Notes: generated from the sequence alone by a model not told the origin. A stretch of DNA of 64,000 nucleotides from Flavobacterium sp. CBA20B-1 (GCF_028473145.1 NZ_CP092370.1:2170001-2234000); one strand, 5' to 3'; shown: positions 36,377 to 48,019, counted from the first letter of the stretch. Translations and numbers: made by a program.

Positions 36377-36450
36377 GGGGGATTAGCTCAGCTGGCTAGA
36401 GCGCCTGCCTTGCACGCAGGAGGTCAAGGGTTCGACTCCCTTATTCTCCA
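36377..36450 (+). tRNA. tRNA-Ala (anticodon TGC)
   Basis: Cloverleaf with acceptor GGGGGAT against ATTCTCC (two G-T pairs), D-arm GCTC/GAGC, anticodon stem CCTGC/GCAGG with loop CTTGCAC and a normal T-arm. CCA follows in the DNA at 36451-36453. Confidence 0.93.
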
Positions 36451-36500
36451 CCATAAGAGATTCAGCCAAAAGGGGCTGGAGTGTCCCGCTACAGGCGGGA

Positions 36501-36531
36501 AGGTCAAGGGTTCGACTCCCTTATTCTCCAC
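36501..36531 (+). repeat. Partial duplication of the tRNA-Ala 3' half
   Basis: An exact 31-base copy of 36421-36451, covering the variable loop, T-arm and 3' acceptor strand of tRNA-Ala. The DNA between the copies carries a small inverted repeat (CCCGC, TACAG, GCGGG). Confidence 0.9.
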
Positions 36532-36754
36532 GATTCAACGATTAATCGTTGATTTGTTTAAGCGGTTAACCGATAACACGGTTTAACAATTAAACAAAAA
36601 AAGTTCATTGACATATTGAGATACATTTAAAAAGTAGAAAAGATATTAGAAATAATATAAAGCACATTTTTTGGGTCATAAATTTTTTTAAAGTAACAAG
36701 TTTAACTTAAAACCTTAAAAAAAGAAACATGAAACAAAAAAAATAGAGCACAAT

Positions 36755-39634
<2,880 letters not shown>

Positions 39635-39671
39635 TGCTCTGGAAGTTGCTTTGTAAAGAATAGTATTAAGA

Positions 39672-39699
39672 TTTTAGTATTAAGTATTAAGTATTAAGA
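39672..39699 (+). repeat. Short tandem repeat between 23S and 5S
   Basis: Three copies of a nine-base unit (AGTATTAAG). Confidence 0.8.
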
Positions 39700-39838
39700 C
39701 TGGAATATCTACAAAAAAAAGTATCGAAAATATGTTAACAATATTAGCCCGCCATTGGCGTGGCGTTTAAAGTTCAAAGTTTAACGTTCAAGGTTAAAAC
39801 CTAAAACAAAAAAAACTTTAAACCTTAAACAAAGATTT

Positions 39839-39947
<109 letters not shown>

Positions 39948-39955
39948 TTTTTTAG

Positions 39956-39990
39956 AAGTCCTTTACAGAAATGTAAGGGACTTTTTTATT
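39956..39990 (+). terminator. rRNA operon terminator
   Basis: AAGTCCTTTAC pairs with GTAAGGGACTT around six bases, followed by a run of T's. Confidence 0.85.
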
Positions 39991-40126
39991 TTACCACAGA
40001 TGACACAGATTTGCAAGGATCTTTGTAATACCCAGCATCTCACATCAAACTTCAAACTTCAAACCTTAAACTTTAAACGTTTTAACCACAGATAGCAGAG
40101 ATTTGCACCGATTTTATTCTTACACT

Positions 40127-40173
40127 ATACAGCAATACAATTTACATTATACATAAAATGTGGCTAAAGCCAA
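40127..40173 (+). repeat. 47-bp direct repeat, copy 1
   Basis: Matches 40289-40335 with a single C/T difference. It includes TTTACATTATACATAAAATG and GGCTAAAGCC, a small palindrome. Confidence 0.9.
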
Positions 40174-40288
40174 TTGTTAATTTAAACCATAACCATTGAA
40201 CTAAAGTTCGAGGCAATTGATTTAAGAGAACTTGAAACCTTAAACAAATTAACCATAGCTTCACAGATTAACTCAGATTTTTTACAAT

Positions 40289-40335
40289 ATACAGTAATAC
40301 AATTTACATTATACATAAAATGTGGCTAAAGCCAA
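40289..40335 (+). repeat. 47-bp direct repeat, copy 2
   Basis: Second copy, 162 bases downstream of copy 1. Confidence 0.9.
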
Positions 40336-40702
40336 CTACTTATTGCTTAATAACATCAGGCTAAAGCCCGACGCAATTCATCTTTTAAAGAATCAAATCT
40401 AAAACATCCAACATCCAACATCCAACATCCCGTATCAAACCTTAAACTTGAAACTTTAAACCTTTAACTACAAATTTTTATAATCATCAAACAATAATAT
40501 CAAACATCAATATCAAATATCAATTTCAAACACCCAATACCCAACACCCAACACCTAACATCCCACATCAAACACCCAGCAATAGGGATTGCAGCCTTGT
40601 TGGAGCTCTTTGTTTTTTGCAAAAAAACAAAAGCGACGGCGGAAAGTCCGACCTGAAACGTTAGTGGAAGGGATTGCCCTTATGTTTTTTAAAAAAGAGT
40701 GT

Positions 40703-41170
40703 TTATTTACTTAAGTCTTTCAAAAAATCAAATATTAAGTGGGTTTCATAGCCTTTGCGTAAAAGATAATCGGTCCATCTACGTTTTTTCTTTTCGAGAG
40801 AAGTGTCGGTGAGGGATTGCCATTTTTTTTCGGCTAGGTTGTAGAAATTGTTTAAATAATCGGTTTCTATTTCTTTTAAAGCTGTTTTAATGTTGTGTGA
40901 GGAAATATCTCTGAATTTCAGCTCTTGTTCTATGCGGCGTTTGCCCCAATGTTTGAATTTGTGTTTGCCGCGCGCAAAGCTTTTTGCAAAGCGTTCTTCG
41001 TTTAGAAAGTTGTTTTCAGATAAGTGGGTAAGGATGTGGTCTATGGCGGTTTGAAACATTCCCAGCGTTTTTAATTTGGCAATAACTTCTTTGTAGCACC
41101 GATCTTGATACGAACAATAATATTCTAATTTCTTTATTGCTTCGTTTACCGAAAGTGGGTTTTTGTTCAT
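40703..41170 (-). CDS. recX: RecX, regulator of RecA
   Basis: The 155-residue protein is made of three-helix repeats with the RecX pattern (SYQDRCYKEVIAKL, then LNEERFAKSFARGK and WGKRRIEQELKFRDI, then RRWTDYLLRKGYE). RecX binds RecA filaments and limits recombination. The length is normal. recA is not in the window. It is 48 bases downstream of the small coiled-coil gene on the same strand. Confidence 0.92.
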   Translation of the reverse strand: MNKNPLSVNEAIKKLEYYCSYQDRCYKEVIAKLKTLGMFQTAIDHILTHLSENNFLNEERFAKSFARGKHKFKHWGKRRIEQELKFRDISSHNIKTALKEIETDYLNNFYNLAEKKWQSLTDTSLEKKKRRWTDYLLRKGYETHLIFDFLKDLSK

Positions 41171-41218
41171 TTTGATTTTTTTGCTAAAATAAAAAAAATC
41201 CCCATAGAGAGGATTTTA

Positions 41219-41503
41219 CTATTTTTCTTGTGTGTCTTCAGAATTATCTAGATCCATATCAAGATCATCTTCGCCTAATTCATTGAATTGATTCATGATT
41301 TGATCAATTTCTTCGTCGGTTAACTCTTCTTCTACCTCGATATCTTCTAGTAACGATTCAAAGCGTTTAATGCTTTTTTTCATGCGTTTGGCTAAGTCTT
41401 CGTATTCGCCTAAAAGTTTGTTGTATGATTTGATAATAGATTTTTGTTTTTTAAGCTGTTTGTTTTGAGTTTTTAGTTTTTTCTTTAATTCGTCTTTTTT
41501 CAT
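41219..41503 (-). CDS. Small coiled-coil protein, function unknown
   Basis: The 94-residue protein is strongly charged: a Lys-rich N-terminal half (KKKLKTQNKQLKKQKS) forming a heptad-like coiled coil to about residue 55, and a very acidic C-terminal half (EVEEELTDEEID and later DDLDMDLDN). There is no signal peptide or membrane span. It is probably cytoplasmic and may bind a basic or nucleic-acid partner, but no family is recognised. Confidence 0.75.
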   Translation of the reverse strand: MKKDELKKKLKTQNKQLKKQKSIIKSYNKLLGEYEDLAKRMKKSIKRFESLLEDIEVEEELTDEEIDQIMNQFNELGEDDLDMDLDNSEDTQEK

Positions 41504-41661
41504 AATGATACGTTTTTGTTTAGTAAATATATTAAAAATGCTTAAATTATTTTTGTTTTTTTATGTTAAGTTTTTTTGTGAAAAAAGTTGTATATTTACT
41601 AATATTACTTTATGAATATTTATTTTTATTTAGATAGATTGTAAAGCACAAAATTTTTTAA

Positions 41662-42720
41662 ATGACAAGCAGAATCATTGGCGTGGGAAATTACATTCCT
41701 TCGCAAACTATTACCAACCTTTTTTTTGATGATCACGATTTTTTGGATGAAAACGGGGTGGCTTTACAACAAACCAATGCAATTATTGCAGATAAGCTTA
41801 AGGAAATTACTGGTATTGAAGAAAGGCGTTATGCCGATAAACGTCAAGTAAGTTCGGACTTAGGTTTTTTTGCAGCCCAGCAAGCGATTAAGAATGCTGG
41901 GATTGATCCAGAAACTTTAGACTATATTATATTTGCTCATAATTTTGGTGATGTTCGTTTTGGAACTATTCAATCTGATATGGTACCAAGTTTGGCATCG
42001 CGCGTAAAGAACTTATTGCAGATTAAAAATAACTACTGTGTGGGATATGATTTGGTTTTTGGATGTCCTGGATGGATTGAAGGAATGATTCAAGCTCATA
42101 CATTTATTAAAGCTGGGACTGCAAAGCGCTGTTTGGTAATAGGTGCAGAAACCCTTTCACGAGTTGTTGATATTCACGATCGCGACAGTATGATTTATGC
42201 CGATGGTGCAGGCGCCGCAATTTTAGAATTAAGTACAGATTCATTAGGTGTGCAATCGCATTTATCTGCATCATTTACTTTTAAGGAGAAAGATTATCTC
42301 TATTTTGGTAAATCGTTTAATATAGAAAGTTCTGACAATATTAGATATATCAAGATGGAAGGGCGTAGAATCTATGAATTTGCTCTTTTAAATGTGCCTG
42401 GTGCAATGAAAAAGTGTTTTGATGCGAGTGGTTTTAATATAGAACAACTTTGTAAAATCATTATTCATCAGGCGAATGAGAAAATGGATGAAGTAATCGT
42501 AAATCGGTTTTATAAGTTATACAATAGGTCTGTGCCAAAAGATATAATGCCTATGGTGATTCATAAGTTAGGAAACAGCAGTGTGGCTACAATTCCCTCT
42601 TTACTTACTATGATTTTAAATGATGAATTAGAACATCACAAGATTCAAAAGGGTGATGTGGTTTTGTTTGCATCTGTAGGCGCTGGTATGAATGTAAATG
42701 CAATGGTTTATCAATTTTAA
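41662..42720 (+). CDS. 3-oxoacyl-ACP synthase III (FabH-like)
   Basis: The 352-residue thiolase-fold protein has the FabH catalytic triad: Cys135 in FGCPGW, His269 in IIHQAN and Asn305 in LGNSS. It condenses a starter acyl-CoA with malonyl-ACP. It belongs to a somewhat longer form found in Bacteroidota and differs from housekeeping FabH in details such as the extended N-terminal loop (HDFLDENGVALQQTN). It is not next to other fatty acid genes here, so it may serve a special lipid or be a second copy. Terminated at 42728-42758. Confidence 0.88.
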   Translation: MTSRIIGVGNYIPSQTITNLFFDDHDFLDENGVALQQTNAIIADKLKEITGIEERRYADKRQVSSDLGFFAAQQAIKNAGIDPETLDYIIFAHNFGDVRFGTIQSDMVPSLASRVKNLLQIKNNYCVGYDLVFGCPGWIEGMIQAHTFIKAGTAKRCLVIGAETLSRVVDIHDRDSMIYADGAGAAILELSTDSLGVQSHLSASFTFKEKDYLYFGKSFNIESSDNIRYIKMEGRRIYEFALLNVPGAMKKCFDASGFNIEQLCKIIIHQANEKMDEVIVNRFYKLYNRSVPKDIMPMVIHKLGNSSVATIPSLLTMILNDELEHHKIQKGDVVLFASVGAGMNVNAMVYQF

Positions 42721-42727
42721 AAATAAA

Positions 42728-42758
42728 AAAGGATATACTTTTTGGGTATATCCTTTTA
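42728..42758. terminator. Bidirectional terminator between the FabH-like and cold-shock genes
   Basis: AAAAGGATATAC pairs with GTATATCCTTTT around seven bases. Confidence 0.8.
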
Positions 42759-42776
42759 GATAAAATAAAACAGGTA

Positions 42777-42971
42777 TTATTTTCTTTTTACATTTATTGC
42801 TGTAATCCCTTTTCTTCCTTGTTCCATGTCAAAAACAACTAAATCGTTTTCGCGTACTCTGTCTAACAAGCCACTTGTGTGAACAAAAATATCTTCATCA
42901 CCATTTGCTTGTGAAATAAATCCAAATCCTTTAGATTCATTAAAAAATTTTACTGTGCCTTCGTGCATCAT
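42777..42971 (-). CDS. Cold-shock protein (CspA family)
   Basis: A 64-residue single cold-shock domain with the RNA-binding motifs KGFGFI (RNP1) and DIFVHTS (RNP2). The family melts RNA structure at low temperature and acts as an RNA chaperone. The ATG at 42971 or the next codon can be the start. It is the last gene of a cluster with a longer CSD protein and a DEAD-box helicase on the same strand. Confidence 0.95.
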   Translation of the reverse strand: MMHEGTVKFFNESKGFGFISQANGDEDIFVHTSGLLDRVRENDLVVFDMEQGRKGITAINVKRK

Positions 42972-42997
42972 TTCTATATATTAAATTAATTATTCGT

Positions 42998-43426
42998 TTA
43001 CTTTTCCAAGTCGATTGCTCGGAAACCTTTTGGGGTCATTTCTTTTTTAAAACTAATTTTATCGTGTTTATTCACTGCGATTGTTGTTTGACCTATATGG
43101 AAAAAAATACTGTCGCCAGTTTTGTCTTCTGTAATAAAACCAAAGCCTTTGTCGCTTAAATAAGTTACAATACCCGTGAAAACAGCATTTTCATCAACTG
43201 CTTGATTTTTTGCGTTTTTTTGTGCTTTTGCCAGATCTTCTTCTTTATTTTGAAGATGAGGCGGTACTGATGTGAAATTTCCGTTTATATCAACATATAC
43301 AATCATATCGTCGAGGCTTTTGCCTTTATTATTGTTGGTTTTACGGTCTTCGCGTCGTGATTGTTTGTCTTGTAATTTTTTTGTTTTTTTCTTATTATTT
43401 TCTTTTTTAGAAAAAGAATCGGCCAT
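42998..43426 (-). CDS. Cold-shock-domain protein with basic N-terminal tail
   Basis: The 142-residue protein has a very basic disordered N-terminus (KKENNKKKTKKLQDKQ and RREDRKTNNN, residues 6-36), a linker, and a C-terminal cold-shock domain (about 80-142) with KGFGFIT and SIFFHIG. The basic tail should add RNA or ribosome affinity. It lies 26 bases upstream of the small Csp gene and 36 bases after the helicase gene, so the three are likely cotranscribed. Confidence 0.9.
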   Translation of the reverse strand: MADSFSKKENNKKKTKKLQDKQSRREDRKTNNNKGKSLDDMIVYVDINGNFTSVPPHLQNKEEDLAKAQKNAKNQAVDENAVFTGIVTYLSDKGFGFITEDKTGDSIFFHIGQTTIAVNKHDKISFKKEMTPKGFRAIDLEK

Positions 43427-43462
43427 ATTTTATCGTTATTTTTTAAGTTTGTTAATAGTTTT

Positions 43463-44584
43463 TTAGTTTGCAACAGTTAGTACTGACATGGTAAACCCAA
43501 TTAGTTTTTGAATGTTTTTTAGGTCTTTCTTTTGTTCGTCATCGCAAAATGAAACGGCGGTGCCAGAATTTCCTGCTCTGCCAGTACGTCCAATTCGGTG
43601 CACATAGGTTTCGGGAACATTGGGTAACTCGTAGTTGATAACATGCGGCAGTTCGTCTATATCAATGCCGCGAGCAGCAATATCAGTTGCAATTAAAACC
43701 TGAATTCGGTTGTTTTTAAAATCTTCTAGCGCTTTTTGGCGGGCATTTTGCGATTTATTACCATGAATAGCGGCTGCATGAATGCCCGTTCTTTTTAACT
43801 GTTTTACCAATTTATCAGCGCCGTATTTTGTGCGGGCAAAAATTAAAGTACGCTCAATAGATTGCTCTTGCAAAATGTGAACCAATAGATTTAGTTTTTC
43901 TGGTTTCTCTACAAAATAAACCCCTTGCTGAACGGTTTGCGCGGTAGAAGAAACAGGCGTTACGCTAATTTCTGTTGGATTTTGAAGAAAGCTGTACGCA
44001 AAATTTCGTATCTCTTTAGGCATAGTAGCAGAGAAAAGCAAACTTTGTCTTTTAGTGGGTATTTTAGTTAGAATTTTCTTTACATCGTTCACAAAACCCA
44101 TGTCTAGCATTCGGTCGGCTTCATCAAGTACAAAAATTTCAAGTGAACGCAAATTGATGCATCCTTGCGCCATTAAATCTAATAACCGTCCGGGTGTGGC
44201 AATAAGCACATCGGTTCCTTTGTTTAATTGTTTTACTTGGTTGCTTTGCGGTACGCCACCAAAAATTGCCAAATGATTTACAGGAAGAAATTTTCCGTAG
44301 GTGCTGAAATTATCGCTTATTTGTATTGCTAATTCGCGAGTGGGTGTTAAAATCAGTGCACGAATAGCATTTTTATGGGTTGGTATTTTTTGGCTAAGTA
44401 GTTGTAAAATAGGAATAGCAAATGATGCTGTTTTTCCGGTACCTGTTTGTGCGCAACCAATCACATCTTTTCCGTTTAAAATAGGAGGGATTGCTTGTTT
44501 CTGTATTTCGGTTGCATTAGTATATCCTGCTGTTGCTACAGCTTTTAGGATATTGGGTATGATATGTAATTCTTTAAAAGTCAT
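43463..44584 (-). CDS. DEAD-box RNA helicase
   Basis: The 373-residue protein (start at MTFKELHI, 44584) has all helicase motifs: Q motif region, AQTGTGKT, PTRELAIQ, DEAD (VLDEADRMLDMGF), SAT, and HRIGRTGRAG. It is of RhlE/CsdA core type with a short C-terminal end. An in-frame ATG 29 codons upstream (44671) exists, but the extra residues look unlike the family and lie in the transcript leader. The helicase unwinds RNA, probably at low temperature, as it leads a transcript with two cold-shock proteins. Its leader is about 300 bases long. Confidence 0.93.
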   Translation of the reverse strand: MTFKELHIIPNILKAVATAGYTNATEIQKQAIPPILNGKDVIGCAQTGTGKTASFAIPILQLLSQKIPTHKNAIRALILTPTRELAIQISDNFSTYGKFLPVNHLAIFGGVPQSNQVKQLNKGTDVLIATPGRLLDLMAQGCINLRSLEIFVLDEADRMLDMGFVNDVKKILTKIPTKRQSLLFSATMPKEIRNFAYSFLQNPTEISVTPVSSTAQTVQQGVYFVEKPEKLNLLVHILQEQSIERTLIFARTKYGADKLVKQLKRTGIHAAAIHGNKSQNARQKALEDFKNNRIQVLIATDIAARGIDIDELPHVINYELPNVPETYVHRIGRTGRAGNSGTAVSFCDDEQKKDLKNIQKLIGFTMSVLTVAN

Positions 44585-44890
44585 AATAGATTGTGCCCGT
44601 GGGCTGGTATTAAATTTTTTTGATTCTATTAAATCATAAAAAACGTAATTTATAAATCGTAAAAGTTTCAAGCGAAATGTGCTTGTACCATTTAATATAA
44701 ATCAAATGAAATATCAACGTTATGATTGAATACATTTTTCATGAAAAATAATCGTTTTCAGATTGCCAGTTATGTGGTTCATAAATTATGGTATTGGTGG
44801 CAGCTGAAAAAAAGCAAAAACTGAGAGAAAAAAATGCTTTAAACTATTCAGAAAAGGCAATAGGCAGAAGCCTGTGTTGTAAATAAAGCA
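44585..44890 (-). promoter_or_regulatory. Long 5' leader of the helicase/cold-shock transcript
   Basis: The promoter at 44891-44921 gives a transcript start near 44885, some 300 bases before the helicase ATG. No convincing gene lies in between. Long structured leaders are a known feature of cold-shock mRNAs in Escherichia coli (cspA, csdA), so this one may sense temperature. No specific fold is claimed. Confidence 0.5.
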
Positions 44891-44921
44891 CAAATATACA
44901 ACAAATTATTTGATTTTCAAA
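44891..44921 (-). promoter_or_regulatory. Promoter of the helicase/cold-shock cluster
   Basis: On the minus strand, TTTG (44921-44918) and TATATTTG (44898-44891) are separated by exactly 19 bases, a near-ideal Bacteroidota promoter. Confidence 0.65.
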
Positions 44922-45013
44922 CAAATATACTTTTTATTTATTTTTTAAAGTGTTTTTGTTTTAAATTGATAGATAAAATTAAAGTTTTAAATTAAATTTA
45001 GAAATTATTAAAA

Positions 45014-45517
45014 ATGCTTAAAACATCAACCATGCATCGAATCACCTATCTGCGAAAAGTGCCTTTTACAAAATATTTGATCTCCTTTTTATTGTTCCTG
45101 TCGGGATTGTATTTTTTAATTTATGAAAATATATTTTTTGGATTACTATTTACGGTAATTGGTTTTGGTTTGATGAAAACCGAAGGCTCGCAAATTGATT
45201 TTCAAACCCAGCAATATCGAAATATACAGTCCGTTTTTGCAATCCACGTGGGCAAATGGAAGCCTTTGCCTGTTTTTGATTATGTATCGGTTTTTAAAAC
45301 CACAGAAGGTAAAAGAATCAGCGTGGCTACCGCTTCCACAGTCATGCGCGAAGAAATATATGAAGTGAATTTATTTTATGAAAACAGCAATCGAATCACT
45401 TTTTATAAGACAACCAACAAAGAAGACGCATTTAAAATGGCAATGAACTTTCATCGTTCCTTGAATCTAAAAGTGCTCGATGCCACAAACGCTCAAAGTG
45501 TTTGGATAACTACATAA
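45014..45517 (+). CDS. Small membrane protein, function unknown
   Basis: The 167-residue protein has two closely spaced membrane helices (about residues 25-41 and 43-56) followed by a soluble beta-rich domain of about 105 residues (with VFKTTEGKRISVATAST and VNLFYENSNRITFYKT). The plan resembles small bacterial PH-like-domain membrane proteins, but this is a guess. A start at the second Met (residue 7) is possible. Divergent from the cold-shock operon; terminated at 45520-45545. Confidence 0.72.
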   Translation: MLKTSTMHRITYLRKVPFTKYLISFLLFLSGLYFLIYENIFFGLLFTVIGFGLMKTEGSQIDFQTQQYRNIQSVFAIHVGKWKPLPVFDYVSVFKTTEGKRISVATASTVMREEIYEVNLFYENSNRITFYKTTNKEDAFKMAMNFHRSLNLKVLDATNAQSVWITT

Positions 45518-45519
45518 AA

Positions 45520-45545
45520 AAAGCCCAACTTTCCAGTTGGGCTTT
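45520..45545. terminator. Bidirectional terminator between membrane protein gene and tRNA-Leu
   Basis: AAAGCCCAACT pairs with AGTTGGGCTTT around a TTCC loop. Confidence 0.85.
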
Positions 45546-45548
45546 CTG

Positions 45549-45628
45549 TACCTGAGGTGGGAATCGAACCCACACTCCGAAGAACACGAGTTTGAGTCGT
45601 GCGCGTCTACCAATTCCGCCACTCAGGC
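45549..45628 (-). tRNA. tRNA-Leu (anticodon CAA)
   Basis: On the minus strand: acceptor GCCTGAG with CTCAGGT, D-arm with GGCGGAATTGGTAGACGC, anticodon stem CACGA/TCGTG with loop CTCAAAC, a class II variable arm (TTCTTCGGA) and T-arm GTGGG-TTCGATT-CCCAC. CCA is not encoded. Confidence 0.94.
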
Positions 45629-45721
45629 TTTTTGCTTGAAATTGTGATTGCAAATGTAAGTACATTTTCAAATAAAACAAATAAAAATCTAAAAAAATGT
45701 GAGCAGCATCAAAATTATTTC

Positions 45722-45729
45722 TAAATTTG
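45722..45729 (+). promoter_or_regulatory. -7 box for prs
   Basis: TAAATTTG, full consensus, 45 bases upstream of the prs ATG. Confidence 0.5.
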
Positions 45730-45774
45730 CACCCACAATACAACAAGCAATAATAACTACTAAATTAAGCAACA

Positions 45775-46716
45775 ATGAGTTACTTTGAACCTGAAGCAAA
45801 AGTGTTTGCATGTTCGCAGAGTAAAGAATTAGCAGAAAAAATGGCCAAGCATTACGGAGTAGAGCTAGGAAAAGTCACCTTTTCGCATTACAGCGATGGT
45901 GAATTTCAGCCTTCATTCGAAGAATCAATCCGCGGGTTACGCGTGTTCTTAGTATGCTCTACCTTTCCAAGTGCAGATAATTTAATGGAATTATTGTTAA
46001 TGTGCGATGCTGCCAAACGTGCGTCGGCTCGTCACATTACCGCTGTAATTCCTTATTTTGGATGGGCGCGTCAAGATCGTAAAGACAAGCCACGCGTGCC
46101 AATAGGTGCTAAATTAGTAGCAAAAATGCTAGAAACAGCCGGAGCAACCCGTGTAATGACTATGGATTTGCACGCAGACCAAATACAAGGCTTTTTTGAA
46201 AAACCAGTAGATCACTTATATGCATCAACCATATTCTTGCCGTATGTGCAATCATTGGGCTTAGATAATTTAACCATTGCATCACCAGACATGGGCGGTT
46301 CTAAACGCGCTTATGCCTATGCAAAATATCTAGAAAGCGAAGTAGTGGTATGTTACAAACAACGCAAAAAAGCAAATGTAATAGACACCATGGAGCTTAT
46401 TGGAGACGTAACCGGTAGAAACGTAATTTTAGTAGATGACATGATTGATACAGGCGGCACTCTTGCAAAAGCAGCCGATGTAATGATCGAGCGTGGCGCA
46501 TTAAGCGTACGAGCAATTTGCACACACGCCATTTTATCAGGCAATGCCTACGAAAAAATAGAAAACTCATCACTAACCGAATTGATCGTTACCGATTCTA
46601 TTCCGTTAAAAAAACAAAGCAGCAAAATACGCGTATTAAGCTGTGCCGAATTATTCGCAGACGTGATGCACATGGTGCAAAACAACACATCAATCAGCGA
46701 TAAATTTATCATGTAA
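45775..46716 (+). CDS. prs: Ribose-phosphate pyrophosphokinase (PRPP synthetase)
   Basis: The 313-residue protein makes 5-phosphoribosyl 1-diphosphate from ribose 5-phosphate and ATP for purine, pyrimidine, His and Trp synthesis. It has the class I motifs: YFGWARQDRK, the metal-binding MDLHADQIQGFF, and the PRPP-binding loop VDDMIDTGGTL. Length is normal. rplY (L25) follows at 27 bases, a very common pairing in bacteria. Confidence 0.97.
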   Translation: MSYFEPEAKVFACSQSKELAEKMAKHYGVELGKVTFSHYSDGEFQPSFEESIRGLRVFLVCSTFPSADNLMELLLMCDAAKRASARHITAVIPYFGWARQDRKDKPRVPIGAKLVAKMLETAGATRVMTMDLHADQIQGFFEKPVDHLYASTIFLPYVQSLGLDNLTIASPDMGGSKRAYAYAKYLESEVVVCYKQRKKANVIDTMELIGDVTGRNVILVDDMIDTGGTLAKAADVMIERGALSVRAICTHAILSGNAYEKIENSSLTELIVTDSIPLKKQSSKIRVLSCAELFADVMHMVQNNTSISDKFIM

Positions 46717-46743
46717 TTTTTTATTAATTTTTATATATTCAAA

Positions 46744-47346
46744 ATGAAATCAATTTCAATTAAAGGACAAGAAAGAGAAAGCGTGGGCAAAGTAGCTACA
46801 AAAGCCGCACGTAATGCTGGATTGGTTCCTTGCGTAGTTTACGGAGGAGAACAACCAGTGCATTTTACAGCTGAAGAAAAAGCGTTTAAAAACTTGGTGT
46901 ACACTCCAAACGTACACACAGTTGCAATTGATTTAGGTGGTAAAAAAATTGATGCTATTCTACAAGATATCCAATTTCACCCAGTATCAGACAAAATTTT
47001 ACACATCGATTTCTACCAATTACACGAAGATAAAGAAATCACTATGGAAGTTCCTGTAAAAGTAGTTGGAAACTCTAAAGGTGTAATGGCAGGTGGTGTA
47101 TTGCGTTTAAACCAACGCAAATTAAAAGTGCGCGCTTTACCGGCAAACTTACCAGATTTCGTAGAGGCGGATATCACCGAATTGGAAATGGGTAACAAAT
47201 TATACGTTACAAAGTTGCCAACCGAAAACTTTAAATTGTTACACCCAGACAACACAGTTGTTGCTCAAGTTCGTATCTCTCGTGCGGCTATGAAAGCTGC
47301 TCAAGAAGCTGCAAAAGCAGAAAAAGGAGCAAAAAAGAAAAAGTAA
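46744..47346 (+). CDS. rplY: 50S ribosomal protein L25/general stress protein Ctc
   Basis: The 200-residue protein has the N-terminal L25 domain (about 1-95, binds 5S r[11 protein letters not shown] and [13 protein letters not shown]) and the C-terminal TL5/Ctc beta domain (about 96-185), ending in an Ala/Lys-rich tail. It is the long Ctc form common outside Gammaproteobacteria. Cotranscribed with prs and ended by the hairpin at 47365-47390. Confidence 0.95.
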   Translation: MKSISIKGQERESVGKVATKAARNAGLVPCVVYGGEQPVHFTAEEKAFKNLVYTPNVHTVAIDLGGKKIDAILQDIQFHPVSDKILHIDFYQLHEDKEITMEVPVKVVGNSKGVMAGGVLRLNQRKLKVRALPANLPDFVEADITELEMGNKLYVTKLPTENFKLLHPDNTVVAQVRISRAAMKAAQEAAKAEKGAKKKK

Positions 47347-47364
47347 TTTCAACCTTTTATACAC

Positions 47365-47398
47365 AAAAGCCTCGATTTTTCGAGGCTTTTCTTTTTTT
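47365..47398 (+). terminator. prs-rplY terminator
   Basis: AAAAGCCTCG pairs with CGAGGCTTTT around six bases, followed by T's. Confidence 0.9.
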
Positions 47399-47668
47399 TA
47401 TTATTTCGGACAATTCCGCCGGGCGGATCGGGCTTTCTGTTTCAATCTTTTTGTTCGTTCCTCACAAAAAAGGATTTTCACTTCACCCGAGGCTTCATCC
47501 GAACTTACCGAAAGTAATCCCTTTTGTAAAATGAACCTTCCGCAAAAAACAAATTATACTATAAGGTTTCATTTTTATATTTTTTCGTTCTTTACATTCA
47601 ATTTGCTTGTTAAGCAAATATATTTTTTAGTATTTTTATAAAATAACAACAATCAAAAACAACCGGTT
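47399..47668. other. Non-coding spacer with a dispersed element
   Basis: No gene. The G+C-richer part (47408-47525, with CCGCCGGGCGGATCGGGCTTT and TTGTTCGTTCCTCAC pieces) resembles the dispersed elements at 31441 and 40575. The last 120 bases are A+T-rich and should hold the promoter of the next gene, though no perfect box is seen. Confidence 0.45.
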
Positions 47669-48019
47669 ATGAAACTTATAGTAATACTTATCTTCTTTGT
47701 AAGCTTAAACATTTACAGCCAAGATTATAAATTAACTCAAAAATCCCACAGTGTATCAACAATTAAAGGAGATACAATAAAAACTCCGGTAAGTTTTATT
47801 TTATTTGGAATTGCAGACCACAGCAACTCCGAGAGTGCTCTTTCTTTTAAAAATAAGTTTGCAGTTGGTTTTCGGTTTGAAAGTTGCGTAGTTTTACCAA
47901 CAGATTTAAAACGAGCGGAAGAAAACAACAGAGAAATAGCCAAACAATTAACACAAAAATTTGGAGTAGCATGGCTTAAAGAACTTCCTTTTACAGTTCC
48001 CGGAGTTGAAAATAGCTAA
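47669..48019 (+). CDS. Small exported protein, function unknown
   Basis: The 116-residue protein has a signal peptide ending in NIYSQ. The mature part (about 98 residues) has no Cys pair or metal motif beyond single residues; a segment NREIAKQLTQKFGVAW suggests one helix. No family is recognised. Single gene between two terminator-like hairpins. Confidence 0.65.
   Translation: MKLIVILIFFVSLNIYSQDYKLTQKSHSVSTIKGDTIKTPVSFILFGIADHSNSESALSFKNKFAVGFRFESCVVLPTDLKRAEENNREIAKQLTQKFGVAWLKELPFTVPGVENS

Larger units (their letters stand above)
39991..40702. other. Repeat-rich non-coding region between the rRNA operon and recX
   Basis: No believable gene in over 700 bases. It holds a 47-bp direct repeat (listed separately), a short CATCCAA tandem repeat at 40403-40430, degenerate runs of CAAACATC/CAATATC type, and phrases such as CACAGATnnCACAGATTTGC. 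At 40575-40680 there is a dispersed element with AGGGATTGCAG, a TTTGTTTTTTGC hairpin and GCGACGGCGGAAAGTCCGAC. Such sequence is typical of decayed intergenic repeats in flavobacteria. Confidence 0.6.

Noticed and set aside
40403..40430. Tandem CATCCAA units that could suggest a CRISPR
   Set aside because: The unit is only seven bases with no spacers and no cas genes nearby; it is a simple tandem repeat.
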